Positions 44,977-54,258 of a DNA stretch of 62,000 nucleotides are shown here, piece by piece. Under the pieces are notes generated by a model that ran no database searches, was not told the DNA's origin, and saw nothing but the letters and a program-made list of their open reading frames with translations. Origin of the DNA: Mesostigma viride (taxonomy: Eukaryota; Streptophyta; Mesostigmatophyceae; Mesostigmatales; Mesostigmataceae); NCBI GenBank assembly GCA_009746045.1, contig RPFO01000104.1, positions 7,618,955 through 7,680,954 of the forward strand, given 5' to 3'. The position numbers and the translations under genes were made by a program. Numbering within the stretch: the first letter of the stretch is position 1; every line of letters starts with the position of its first letter.

Positions 44977-45424
44977 ATGGAGGTCCCCGCATCGTCTTCA
45001 GCTCTTGCCGCCGATTCTATTGATGCCCAGATTGCTGCAAACAAAATCGCCCACGACATTGTCGTCGCCAAGAACGCCGCTAACAAGCGATCCAAGACTT
45101 CGGAAGCAACTTCGGAAGCAACTCCGATAGCTGCTGAAACCTCCTTGCCGGACGCCATTTCTTCCTCATTCTACATGCCAGGCCAGCGTTTGAGCCTGGC
45201 AGACATCGATACCTTACTCGCCTACAATGACGCCGCTGTGACAAGCGTGCTGAAGCTCCGCAACGACAACGACGCCCCGATTCGCCACCCTAAGAGCGGC
45301 CAGGTTATGGAGGCTGCTTCGGATGAATGGCCTCATTGGGATGAGCGCCAGCGTCGGCTTGCCTGTCTTATTTCGTGCTGCCCTGAACTTGTCGAGCTGC
45401 CGGCGACGACCATCGCCATCTTGT
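44977..45424 (+). CDS. CACTA-B exon, unknown protein
   Basis: ATG at 44977 gives MEVPASSSALAADSIDAQIA, then NKIAHDIVVAKNAANKRSKT, AISSSFYMPGQRLSLADIDT and DERQRRLACLISCCPELVEL. A GTAAGT donor at 45425 ends the exon in phase 1; the unspliced frame stops at 45441. A pyrimidine-rich TCGTCTAG just before 44959 could instead be an acceptor, making this an internal exon. The exon end and following intron (CTTGTGTAA...GGGTCTT, GCAGCTTGTCTGGACGATG) recur inverted upstream of the CACTA-A kinase gene (18186-18240). No family recognised. Confidence 0.45.
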
Positions 45425-45439
45425 GTAAGTTAGGGTCTT

Positions 45440-46020
45440 AGGGGCAGTGCAGCTTGTCTGGACGATGATTACTCTGATGATTACTCTGATGATTACGCAT
45501 GATTACGCATGATTACGCATGATTACGCATGATTACGCATGATTACGCATGATTACACCGGTATTACATAGGAAGGAGTGACTATGTACTCCACCCTATG
45601 TACTCCAAGAGTACATAGGGTGGCACACTATGTACTCCAAGAGTACATAGTGTGGAGTACATATGATCCGGGATTTCCGAATAGGGGACTGCCGACGCGG
45701 TGAGACACGCCCGTATTACATAGGAAGGAGTGACTATGTACTCCACACTATGTACTCCAAGAGTACATAGGGTGGCACACTATGTACTCCAAGAGTACAT
45801 AGTGTGGAGTACATATGATCCGGGATTTCCGAATAGGGGACTGCCGACGCGGTGAGACACGCCCGTATTACATAGGAAGGAGTGACTACCTATGTAATCC
45901 ACACTATGTACTCCAAGAGTACATAGGGTGGCACACTATGTACTCCAAGAGTACATAGTGTGGAGTACATATGATCCGGGATTTCCGAATAGGGGACTGC
46001 CGAACTCGAGGCCCCCAGAG
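45440..46020. repeat. CACTA-B palindrome array with ATGATTACGC minisatellite
   Basis: (ATGATTACGC)n at 45470-45556, then three units of the same palindrome and spacer as in CACTA-A (starts near 45571, 45726, 45877), in the orientation of the 25905 array. Here the palindromes are mainly CACACTATGTACTCC-AAGAGTACATAGTGTG, with paired changes in both arms compared with CACCC...GGGTG. Confidence 0.9.
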
Positions 46021-46215
46021 TACTAACTAGGCTGACTATGTACTCGAGTCACGACGCAGTGAGATACATACGCCAAGCCGCCCGAAGCAGATCTCTGCAT
46101 GCGCCACGTGTAACGAGGGTTCTGCTTGCGAATTCGAATTGCGATGAGCCGTTGCAGACGCGCCGCCTAGATGTTTGAATTTCATCAACGAGCCTTGAAC
46201 GAGCTGGTAAAGTTT
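46021..46215 (+). promoter_or_regulatory. Region homologous to upstream part of the 26436 gene
   Basis: CTATGTACTCGAGTCACGAC, GCCCGAAGCAG, GCCACGTG, GACGCGCCGCCTAGAT and TTTGAATTTC occur in the same order as at 26221-26320, just before the unknown CACTA-A gene. No matching ORF follows here. The segment is probably a promoter or 5' UTR whose gene has been lost. Confidence 0.45.
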
Positions 46216-47040
46216 GCCTGCCCTTGCATCACCTTGCGCTGGCTATGCCGATTGCAGTCCAGCCGACTGATAGTGGTGCGAGAATAAGCGCCCCCCTAAA
46301 CCCGCATGCTCACGATGCTTGAAGAAAAAAAAGCAAAAGGCGCACTAGGATGCATGACAAGCCCTTTTGGAGCCCCAGTTTAGCATGATTCGGTCATCCG
46401 TTTCCAGCCATCGGCAGCGCCAACTCCGATACAGCTTACTATGGCGTAGTCGGTAGCCAGCTACACCGCTTTTCTTGCCTTTGTTACTACATGCAAACTT
46501 CAATTCGTTACATCGTGCGCCTGCGGCATATTTAAGAAAGCGGCTGCAAGCGCACCTTGCTGAGCCAGGTACACAATGTCTTCAGTCAGCGACCGCGTAT
46601 GCATGCCACGTTTAGTCGCATCGAGTCGCGTAGACAATGCGTTCCGGATTAAATTGTTCACCGTTCAATTGCTCAGCGCTGCCTGAATGCAGCGCGCTTT
46701 ATTACTGATTCTGTCCTCTTTGCATGCATTGCAGTGGATTGTATGTTATTTTCACGTTGTCCATCTTTCCACTCGCTTTCATTGTTTACCAGATACCAAA
46801 AGTCTCCCACGAGGTAGGCGACACTTCAATCTCGCTTATTTTACACCTGGCACACCTGGGCTTCTCTGTATGTGCCGATGCCCATCGTAAGTTGTTGAAC
46901 GTTTTTTGCCCTCCATGGTTTCCAATTTTACTAGGAGTTCTTAGGAGCTCTCTCTCCATTGACTTCTCTGTCTCTTTTGCTTTGGCCATGCCATGTTAGG
47001 GTAATGTCTTCCTTGCTGCCATGCTAGCGGGCCCACATGC
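46216..47040. other. No gene supported
   Basis: Contains short frames only. Nothing resembling known proteins or strong repeats was seen. Confidence 0.5.
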
Positions 47041-48400
47041 TTGTTCCTTGTCAAAGTAGGGAGGCTCGCGGGGTAGGTGGCTGGTCATGCTTGTACCTTA
47101 TCAAGGGAGGGGCCCACGTAGGGTAGGTTGGTGGGCATGCGTGTACCTTGTCAAGGGAGGGATTCACGTATGGTAGGTGGGTGCACGAGCTTGGTCCTTG
47201 TCAAGAGGCACATACGTAGGGTAGGTGAGTGCACGTGCTTGTTACTGGTCAGGGGAGGCATGGATGTGGGGTAGGCATGTGCACGTGCTTATTCCTTGTC
47301 AAGGGAGGGACGCACGTAGTGTAGGTGAGTTCATGTGCTTGTTCCTTGTCAAAGGAGGGGTGCACACAGGGTGGGTGGGTGCACGTGCTCGTTCCTTGTC
47401 AAGGGAGGCATGCATGTGGGGTAGGCATGTGCACGTGCTTGTTTCATGTCAAGGGAGGGATGCAGGTAGGGTAGGTGGGTGGGCTTGCTTGTTCCTTGTC
47501 AAGGGAGGGATGCACGTGCGGTAGATGAGTGCACATGCTTGTTCCTTGTCAAAGGAGGGGGGCATGTGGAGTAGGAATGTGCACATGGTTGTTCCATGTC
47601 ACAGGAGGGGTGCAGGTAGGGTAGGTGGGTGGGCATGCTTGTACCTTATCAAGGGAGGGGCGGACATCGGGTAGGTGGGTGCACGTGCTTGGTCCTTGCC
47701 AAGGGAGGGATTCACGTACGGTAGGTGAGTGCACATGCTTGTTCCTTGTCGAAGGAGGGGGGCACTTAGGGTAGGTGGGTGCACGTGCTTGTTGCTTGTC
47801 AAGGGAGGGATTCACGTATGGTAGGTGGGTGCACGTGCTTGTTCCATGTCACAGGAGGGATGCACGTAGGGTAGGTGGGTGCACGTGCTTGTTACTGGTC
47901 AGGGGAGGCATGGATGTGGGGTAGGCATGTGCACGTGCCTATTCCTTGTCAAGGGAGGGACGCGCGTAGTGTAGGTGAGTTCACGTGCTTGTTCCTTGTC
48001 AAAGGAGGGGTGCACACAGGGTGGGTGGGTGCACGTGCTCGTTCGATTCTTGTCAAGGGAGGCATGCATGTGGGGTAGGCACGTGCACGTGCTTGTTCCT
48101 TGTCAAAGGAGGGGTGCACACAGGGTGGGTGGGTGCACGTGCTCGTTCGATTCTTGTCAAGGGAGGCATGCATGTGGGGTAGGCACGTGCACGTGCTTGT
48201 TCCTTGTCAAAGGAGGGGTGCACATAGGGTAGGTGGGTGCACGTGCCCGTTCGATTCTTGTCAAGGGAGGCATGCATGTGGGGTGGGGCATGTGCACGTG
48301 CTTGTTCCTTGTCAAGGGAGGGACACAACAGGGTATGTGGGTGGTTTTGCTGGTTCCTCGCCATGGGAGGGACGTAATAGGGTAGGTGAGTGCACGCATC
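47041..48400. repeat. Minisatellite, ~55-65-bp units (GTGCACGTGCTTGTTCCTTG)
   Basis: About 20 degenerate direct repeats containing GTAGGTGGGTGCACGTGCTT, GTTCCTTGTCAAGGGAGG and GGGGTAGGCATGTGCACGTG. A higher-order repeat of roughly 70 bp containing CTCGTTCGATTCTTGTCAAG is amplified three times at 48030-48290. The inner CCTTGTCAAGG is itself palindromic. Confidence 0.9.
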
Positions 48401-48700
48401 ATTTTTTTCCTTATTCTCAGCCCATCAACTAGAACTTTCAGCTGCCAGTCCTCACTACTCTACGACCGTAACTGCATTCGGGTTCATGTTAAATACGTTG
48501 CGTTTCTCTTGGACGGCATGGAAGATGCTGTCATTTTCAAGAGAGGGATGCACGTACGTATTGGTGGTGGTGCACGCATCGTCCCTTTTCTTACTAGTTG
48601 CCTGTGTACTAGAAATTTCAACTGCTATTCCTCGCTACCGTATGGCCGTAACTGCATTCGGGGCATTTTGCGTTTTCTATGAGTGCGTGGCAGTTGCTGT
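48401..48700. repeat. Tandem duplication of ~180 bp, diverged
   Basis: GTGCACGCATC...ACTAGAA.TTTCA.CTGC.A and CGTAACTGCATTCGGG occur twice, at 48391-48500 and 48570-48670. Confidence 0.6.
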
Positions 48701-49156
48701 CTTACTTGGACAAAGGCGGAATGAACTGCAGGCAATCCGGAATGATTAAGACGGGAAGTTGGTCAACTCGCACCAAAAGCGGAGCCGCCATATGGACGGC
48801 GGTACCTTTCAAATCAACATGGGCGATTACCCCTGGCCGAGCGGACTTGAGGGTGACAACAGCTTCAAGACGCCACCCTCATCGGCCAAGGTTCTACTGC
48901 CGTAACGGCTTGATTTATTACCTAAGATGTTCCGTGAACTTCATGTGCGTCATCTCCACGATTTCATCATGAAGCCCACGTTGACAACATCGGATGGAAG
49001 TGATTCGTGCAATTGATTATTAATGACTTCTTAAAAATTTTAATGAAATGCCTAATTCAAAAATGCATCTTGAAAAGCAACATATCATGCAAGCCACTCA
49101 CCATAGCCGGGGTCAATGCATTTTAGAATTCGGGGCCATAACCCGGACAGGCTGCG
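48701..49156. other. No gene supported
   Basis: Spacer between the duplication and the right subterminal region; only short frames. Confidence 0.5.
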
Positions 49157-49225
49157 TTGTAGGCATGGGTTACTATTTTCCAGGTAAAAAAAAAAAAAAA
49201 AAAATTGTAGGCATGGGTTACTATT
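49157..49225 (+). mobile_element. Minimal poly(A) retro-insertion with 21-bp TSD
   Basis: TTGTAGGCATGGGTTACTATT, 21 bp, at 49157-49177 is repeated exactly at 49205-49225. Between the copies is only TTCCAGGT and 19 A residues (49178-49204). This is what an extremely 5'-truncated reverse-transcribed poly(A) RNA leaves. Confidence 0.8.
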
Positions 49226-49695
49226 ATTACTGGGGCATAACCGGCCCCGTAACCACCGCAGTAGCCAGGGTTAACTACTGGGCCGTAACTACTGCAGGTT
49301 ACGGGACGGTTGACGGACCCGTAACCAGGCCAGTAGCCAGGCCCGGTTATCAGAACTGGTCCCGTAACCATGCCGGTAACCCATCCCGGTTCTCAGAACT
49401 GGTCCCGTAACCATGCCAGTTTACCGCCCGGTAACTTCTACTTGGGCCGTAACCATGACCGTAACCCAGATAGGTTACGGGCATGGTTACGGCTCCGGTA
49501 AAAGTTACCGCCCAGTAAACGTTCCGGTAACTATTACCGCCCGGTAACCATTACCGGCCGGTATTTAGTCTGTCGCGTTTAAGGTTACCGGCCGGTAACC
49601 TGGCCGGTAACCTGAAACGTACATGGTTACTGGCCAGTAACCGCCCCGGTAACCTCAACCGGGGCGTTTACGCCCCGTAAAATTAACTCCTAGTG
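49226..49695. repeat. CACTA-B right subterminal repeat region
   Basis: A dense series of CCCGTAACC, CCGGTAACC and GGTTACGGG motifs ending in GCCCCGTAAAATTAACTCC and TAGTG. About 360 bp is nearly identical to 51400-51766 at the right end of CACTA-A. Confidence 0.9.
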
Positions 49696-50667
49696 TTAGG
49701 CTGACACACGGATTTCCGGCCTGCGCGCCGCGTATTGCCTACCGCGGCTGAGCGGGACACCTCAGTACAGTACGGCAGGGTGTACGGTACTGAGGTGTCA
49801 TGTGGACCGATGTGCGGTTAGTGCCAGACTGTGCCTAGACTCTAGCTCGACCCGCCAGACCCGGGTTATCCGGTTCTGGACGGGCCGAGTGTAGTCGATG
49901 CTAGTGACGTGGTCGCATGGCATTGCAGTGTACAGTTGTCCACTGGCGAGGTGCTGCAGGTAGCACCGCCATAGGCATATAGGCGTAGCACTGGGGAGTG
50001 CCGCAGCACCCGAGTTTGCCCAGACGTTCCATTCTGAGCCCTCAGCTTCCATTGCTCTCTCATTGTATTATTACTAATACAATCATCATTCGCTTTCAGC
50101 TTCAGCAGTTGTTCGTCGTCCCTAGTCTCCATCCAACTGGCGGCAGCGCCAGCCGGCGACATCCGCAGCAAGGGGCGTAAACGCCTGGTGTATGACGTAA
50201 GTGTATGACTTACGGGGTCACTTTGCTGCTCAACTAGGTTTAATGGGTGGTGGCCTGTGTTATATTGTGTGGACTAAAAACGATATGGTAAAGCCTTGCT
50301 GTTCTTCCTTGTGCCCTTTGCAACATCATGCATTATATATCCATGCTGTTGTATGCATTACATTCTACACTTGCTCACTGTCATGTATGTGTGTACGCTT
50401 GCAATTGGACTTGCTCGTGGTGTCAATGCGCAGTTCCTCCTTCGCAAGTTCAAGCACTGGAACGTGGACACGATGAAGCAGCGAAAGGTCCTGATTGACC
50501 ATGTCGGCCTTGTGGTAGACTCCGTGTGGGAAGCTGAGGCTGACATGAGGGCCAAATCAGATAGCGGCCTCGTGGCGAGGAAGTTTCTGACCAGTGCCGC
50601 TGACGCAGCCAAGTTCGATGCAGACCTGGACGACCTCATTGAGGAGGAAGCACTGGACGAGTGCTGA

Positions 50668-51029
50668 TAAATGGCATTAGCGGAAGACAATAATGACTAT
50701 CCACAACTTGTGCACGGTATACAATGGCATCAGGCCATGCCTTGGCTGGACCCCAAGTCCAGACTTACCACCAGCTGGTAATGTTACGCTAGGTGGAACC
50801 TTGTATTATGCATGGCAGGACCTTGAAGACATTGATGATGATACTGCCTTTGAATACTCTGTGTTTTTCTGATGTGAGCCAATGATGCTATGTGTTTTAT
50901 CATGGTGGGCCGCACCTTGTCTTTTACACTTACACTTATGGTTCTCTGAATAAATTATTTTTATATCATATGTATGTGCATAATAAATTGTTAGAGACTG
51001 TCTACATCAAATCCTGCATTTTGAGATCC
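50668..51029. other. 3' flank of the unknown CACTA-A gene
   Basis: No further ORF. It contains ATAAATTATT- and AATAAATTG-type A/T-rich sequences at 50946-50990 that could serve polyadenylation. Confidence 0.4.
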
Positions 51030-51767
51030 ATAACCAAGACGGTAACTAGTTATGGGTTTGGTTACTGGGCCATAACCATGGCAGTAACCAGGCCTGTTTA
51101 CGGGGCAATAACTAGTAGTGGTTACTGGCCTGGTTACGGGCCAGTAACCAGGCCCGTAACCTGCCCCAGTACATAATACCGGACCAGTAACCATGGCAAT
51201 AACCAGGACCGTTTACGGCGCCGTAACTAGTAATGGTTACTGGCCAGGTTACGGGCCCGTAACCAGGACAGTAGCCATGCCCGAGACTGGCCCGTAACCT
51301 ATGCTGATGCCAAATACCGGACCCGTAACCATGCCAGTAACCATGCCCGTTTACGGGTCAGTTACTTGTACAGGTTACGGGCCAGTTACCGGTCCCGTAA
51401 CCAGGCCAGTAACCCATCCCGGTTATCAGAACTGGTCCCGTAACCATGCCGGTAACCCATCCGGGTTCTCAGAACTGGTCCCGTAACCATATCAGTTTAC
51501 CGCCCGGTAACTTCTACTTGGGCCGTAACCATGCCCGTAACCCAGATAGGTTACGGGCATGGTTACGGCTCCGGTAAAAGTTACCGCCCAGTAAACGTTC
51601 CGGTAACTATTACCGCCCGGTAACCATTACCGGCCGGTATTTAGTCTGTCGCGTTTAAGGTTACCGGCCGGTAACCTGGCCGGTAACCTTAAACGTACAT
51701 GGTTACCGGCCGGTAACCGCCCCGGTAACCTCAACCGGGGCGTTTACGCCCCGTAAAATTAACTCCT
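51030..51767. repeat. CACTA-A right subterminal repeat region
   Basis: About 740 bp of GTAACC/GGTTAC motifs in both orientations, longer than at the left end. The terminal TAGTG is absent; AACTCCTG borders copia-2. A small deletion between CCT repeats, or loss during copia-2 insertion, could explain this. Confidence 0.85.
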
Positions 51768-51768
51768 G

Positions 51769-52396
51769 GAGTTAATATTGCCTGGCAAGCAATATTATTC
51801 TGCTAAACTACTTGGCTTGTAGAGATTCTACTTCCGGTTACTACAATCCAGAAACGGGTTCATTCTGATGAGTATTGCTCGAGATGTGAGCAAGATACTG
51901 TTCTACTACATTCTACTTGGATTCAGTGATTCTACGGTGGTTCTTCAAGTGACGTGTGGCATACGACGTCTTGTCACAGTGTACGATAGGACATTTAGTC
52001 TCCGACACTGCGGTCTATTCAATGCTATTGATTAGACGTAACAAATAGTGACAGGACTTGTGCGACAGGACACTGATGTGACTATTTATGGATAACGAGT
52101 CGAGATCTGCTGGTCCAGAGTGAAGGACAGCAATATTGTGAGATGATCTGTCCTATCAGTCATCTGGATGTGACTGCGTCACAATTAGTATATAACGAGC
52201 AGGACGCTGCCACTTGGTAGCACCACTTTCCCTGCACCTGTGTCCTCGCACCTTCGGCGACGGTTCTCACGTGCCTCGTGCGTTCTGTGCTGGTAGCCAT
52301 AACCAGCAACGTAAACCTATTGATTAATATAACTACTTCCTCTGTAGATATTAATCAGTGCAGGCTGAACCACAGTTCAGCCACAGTTTCGTTAAC
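51769..52396 (+). repeat. copia-2 5' LTR (628 bp)
   Basis: Begins GAGTTAATATTGCC and ends TTTCGTTAAC. Contains ATTAGTATATAACGAGCAGG (52185-52205), whose TATATAA may be the promoter TATA box. The 5' edge TATTGCCTGGCAAGCAATA forms a hairpin. Confidence 0.9.
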
Positions 52397-52478
52397 TCGA
52401 ATTACAAGCGAGTTCGTAATCTACTGATTACGGCATTGATTTCTGGTGTCGGCAATTTTTACGGTGTTTTTCCATTAT

Positions 52479-53042
52479 ATGGGAAACACGCGTGAATATC
52501 GTGAGCCATCTCCCGAGCGTGCGTCGGCTCCATCGTCTTCAGGTTTTAATTTCAACGTTCAACGTACGGCGTCAACTGCTGCGCTGCATTCGCGTGCTGT
52601 TCAACCTTCGCTGTCTCAAGCGCTCGTCAGCCGGCCGCCAGTTTCTAACGATCTGCATCAGTTCGTCGACGACCTTACTCAAGATTTGGAAATCCTGTCG
52701 GAAAATTCCCATATTTTCCGAAGGCTTGCAGCTTCGGGATCAGACGAGCAAGCTCAAGTAATTTCGGCGCTTCGCACCTACGGCTTGGGTGTTCTGGCGT
52801 TGGCGACAGCGTGGTCTGGAATTTCGGCGACTCTTCCGGCTGTCGCAGTTCCGGTTAGCAACAACGGGTGGGCGTCGTCAGTCGACGGTATCATAAACGT
52901 CGCTGCTTCGATTCAGCGGCAATCAAACGCTGAGGAGCCAGGTGAAAACAGCGAGGGGCTTCCTGATTTATATCCGAGTATTGTGCAGCAGATTTTGGAT
53001 AACGTATTGCAGTTTCCGCGCGACGATATGCGGCTGGATTAA
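52479..53042 (+). CDS. copia-2 ORF upstream of Gag (ORF0)
   Basis: 187 residues from ATG 52479: MGNTREYREPSPERASAPSS, a Ser/Pro-rich start, then helices (LHQFVDDLTQDLEILSENSH, EQAQVISALRTYGLGVLALA, YPSIVQQILDNVLQF). The frame is intact. No family recognised. It is separated from Gag by about 150 nt and parallels the ORF upstream of Gag in copia-1. It could be an N-terminal Gag domain made separately or a regulatory protein; nothing visible decides. Confidence 0.6.
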   Translation: MGNTREYREPSPERASAPSSSGFNFNVQRTASTAALHSRAVQPSLSQALVSRPPVSNDLHQFVDDLTQDLEILSENSHIFRRLAASGSDEQAQVISALRTYGLGVLALATAWSGISATLPAVAVPVSNNGWASSVDGIINVAASIQRQSNAEEPGENSEGLPDLYPSIVQQILDNVLQFPRDDMRLD

Positions 53043-53192
53043 ATTTTCTGTTATAATTAACAGAGAATTAATTCAGGAAAATTTTTTTCTTGGTTCCAGA
53101 GCTTAAGGGATTAATTTATTAATTCCCCAGCAGTATTCTTTCTTCAGCATCGGCATCGGCATCGACAGTTGTCATCGGCATTCGCAGCGACC

Positions 53193-54258
53193 ATGCAGGG
53201 TTTGGAAGACGGCGAGATACGCGGCGAACAAATGCTGCGGGGTCAGAATTTTAATCGTCCAGCAGCAGCAGAGCAGCCCCGCAGAGCCAAGGCCCAGGAG
53301 GGCTTTGCTATTCTTAACCAGCTTCCCAGTCTCAAGGAGCACTGGACTGTTAAGGATAAGGATATTACCATTAGGCACCTTAAGGGATATAAGGGCTTGT
53401 ATAATGGTAACAATCCTCTGCAGGTGCTGTGTATGTCACAGTACCTTCTTAAGTGTCCCAAGAGGGTGCAGAAGTATGTAAATGACAAGTTTGAGGATGG
53501 AGATTCCTGGGATGTTTTTATAGCTGAGTTTGAGGTGTTCCTAGATGATAAGAGGGCTAGTGATGGCTCCTTTTGGAAGAAGGAGTACATTGATTTCAAG
53601 GCTGAGGGTCTGATTCTGCAGGCATTTGAGGATTTTCAGGAGCTCAGGCACAATTGTGCTGGCAAGGGGTATGTAGTGTCAGATGAGATTGCCATGGATG
53701 ATTTCCTAGGTAGCCTGGGATTGGATGAGGTCACCTTGGATAACCTGCAGGTGCACATGCGTACATGCACCACCTGGGCTGCTATGGTGGCCAAGATCAA
53801 GGATTATTTCAGGGGCAAGTATGTGGGAGGCAAGAAGGAGGCAGACAAGGCCAGGGAGAAGCAGAAGGAGAAGGATAAGGTGGATGTGGCAGCTGCAGCA
53901 GGGGGCAGTGTTCCCAAGGTCAAGGGCAACCAATGGGGGGGGCAGCCCTCCAACGGTTATGGTCCACCAAGGTCAGGGCCTTCCAAGCGGGGGGCTTCCA
54001 GGCCAAGGGCTTCAGTGGCTTCAAGCGTCGTGGAGGTCCTTCCCAGGAGCAGCCAGCGGCTCAGCGTCCCAGATTTGATTTCAACAGGGTGGGGTCCCAG
54101 CGGGGACCACCTGGGGTGGGGACACCTCGTATCACATGTTATTTCTGTCACCAGCAGGGCCACATCCGTAAGGACTGCCCTAGCTGGCGTAAGCAAAGGG
54201 GCCAAGGGGGTATAACAACCCAACCTGACAGGCTCAGCCTTCCCTGGGCTTGCTAGGG
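53193..54258 (+). CDS. copia-2 Gag, with frame change at a G8 run
   Basis: Starts at ATG 53193 (MQGLEDGEIRGEQMLRG). The capsid-like part has WTVKDKDITIRHLKGYKGLY, PLQVLCMSQYLLKCPKRVQK and DDKRASDGSFWKKEYIDFKA. After a basic AREKQKEKDKVDV stretch the frame changes at the run of eight G at 53934-53941; the new frame encodes RPRFDFNRVGSQRG and the zinc knuckle CYFCHQQGHIRKDC (CX2CX4HX4C), ending at the TAG at about 54254. Pol lies in a third frame. The G8 change may be a programmed -1 shift, a sequencing error or a mutation. Confidence 0.75.

Larger units (their letters stand above)
35517..49695. mobile_element. CACTA-B: 14.2-kb CACTA-type element inserted in copia-1 3' LTR
   Basis: The left terminus CACTAGGAGTTAATTT is at 35517; the right terminus AATTAACTCCTAGTG ends at 49695. 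The LTR sequence is continuous across the element: TT at 35515-35516 is repeated at 49696-49697 (2-bp TSD). Subterminal GTAACC-rich regions match those of CACTA-A. Inside are an accessory-gene copy, another exon, a palindrome array, minisatellites and LINE insertions. No transposase is seen, so it is non-autonomous and was probably mobilised in trans. Confidence 0.85.
27458..50138 (+). mobile_element. copia-1: Copia-like LTR retrotransposon, 3' LTR split by CACTA-B
   Basis: The 5' LTR is 27458-27914 and the internal region 27915-35499. The 3' LTR is 35500-35516 plus 49698-50138, interrupted by CACTA-B. Both LTRs begin AGTTAGAT and end ATCCAACT. GGCGG flanks the element at 27453-27457 and 50139-50143 (5-bp TSD). 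A purine-rich GAAAGGAAAACATAATGGG lies just before the 3' LTR. Without CACTA-B the element is about 8.5 kb. The LTRs differ by essentially one small change (ATTGTAA against ATTACTAA), so insertion is recent, yet gag and pol show several frameshifts. Confidence 0.85.
26436..50667 (+). pseudogene. Four-exon gene of unknown function, split by copia-1 and CACTA-B
   Basis: Exons: 26436-27006 (MGKRRTDMAAPKG..., frame change near 26700), 27175-27457, continuing at 50144-50196 after a 22.7-kb insertion, and 50434-50667. Junctions at 27006/27175 and 50196/50434 are GT-AG and phase 0. Removing the insertion plus one GGCGG copy joins NKKYVEAA to APAGDIRSKG in frame, ending at GAC before GTAAGT. The protein starts with basic and very acidic stretches (EENLDSEEDIETSDDSDDED). 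A short coil follows (KSDMAKQKEMTDKMYEMLQQ), then WKKKEIQAAFDDMDGHFL and WKKYVAIVADVAIQNNYMP. The last exon has FLLRKFKHWNVDTMKQRK and ends DLIEEEALDEC. No family recognised. It is probably the second gene of CACTA-A, placed where TnpA-like genes sit, but that is inference. Confidence 0.65.

Noticed and set aside
47225-48432. Repeated ARSLSREACMWGRHVHVL-like frames
   Set aside because: They come from the ~60-bp minisatellite at 47041-48400.
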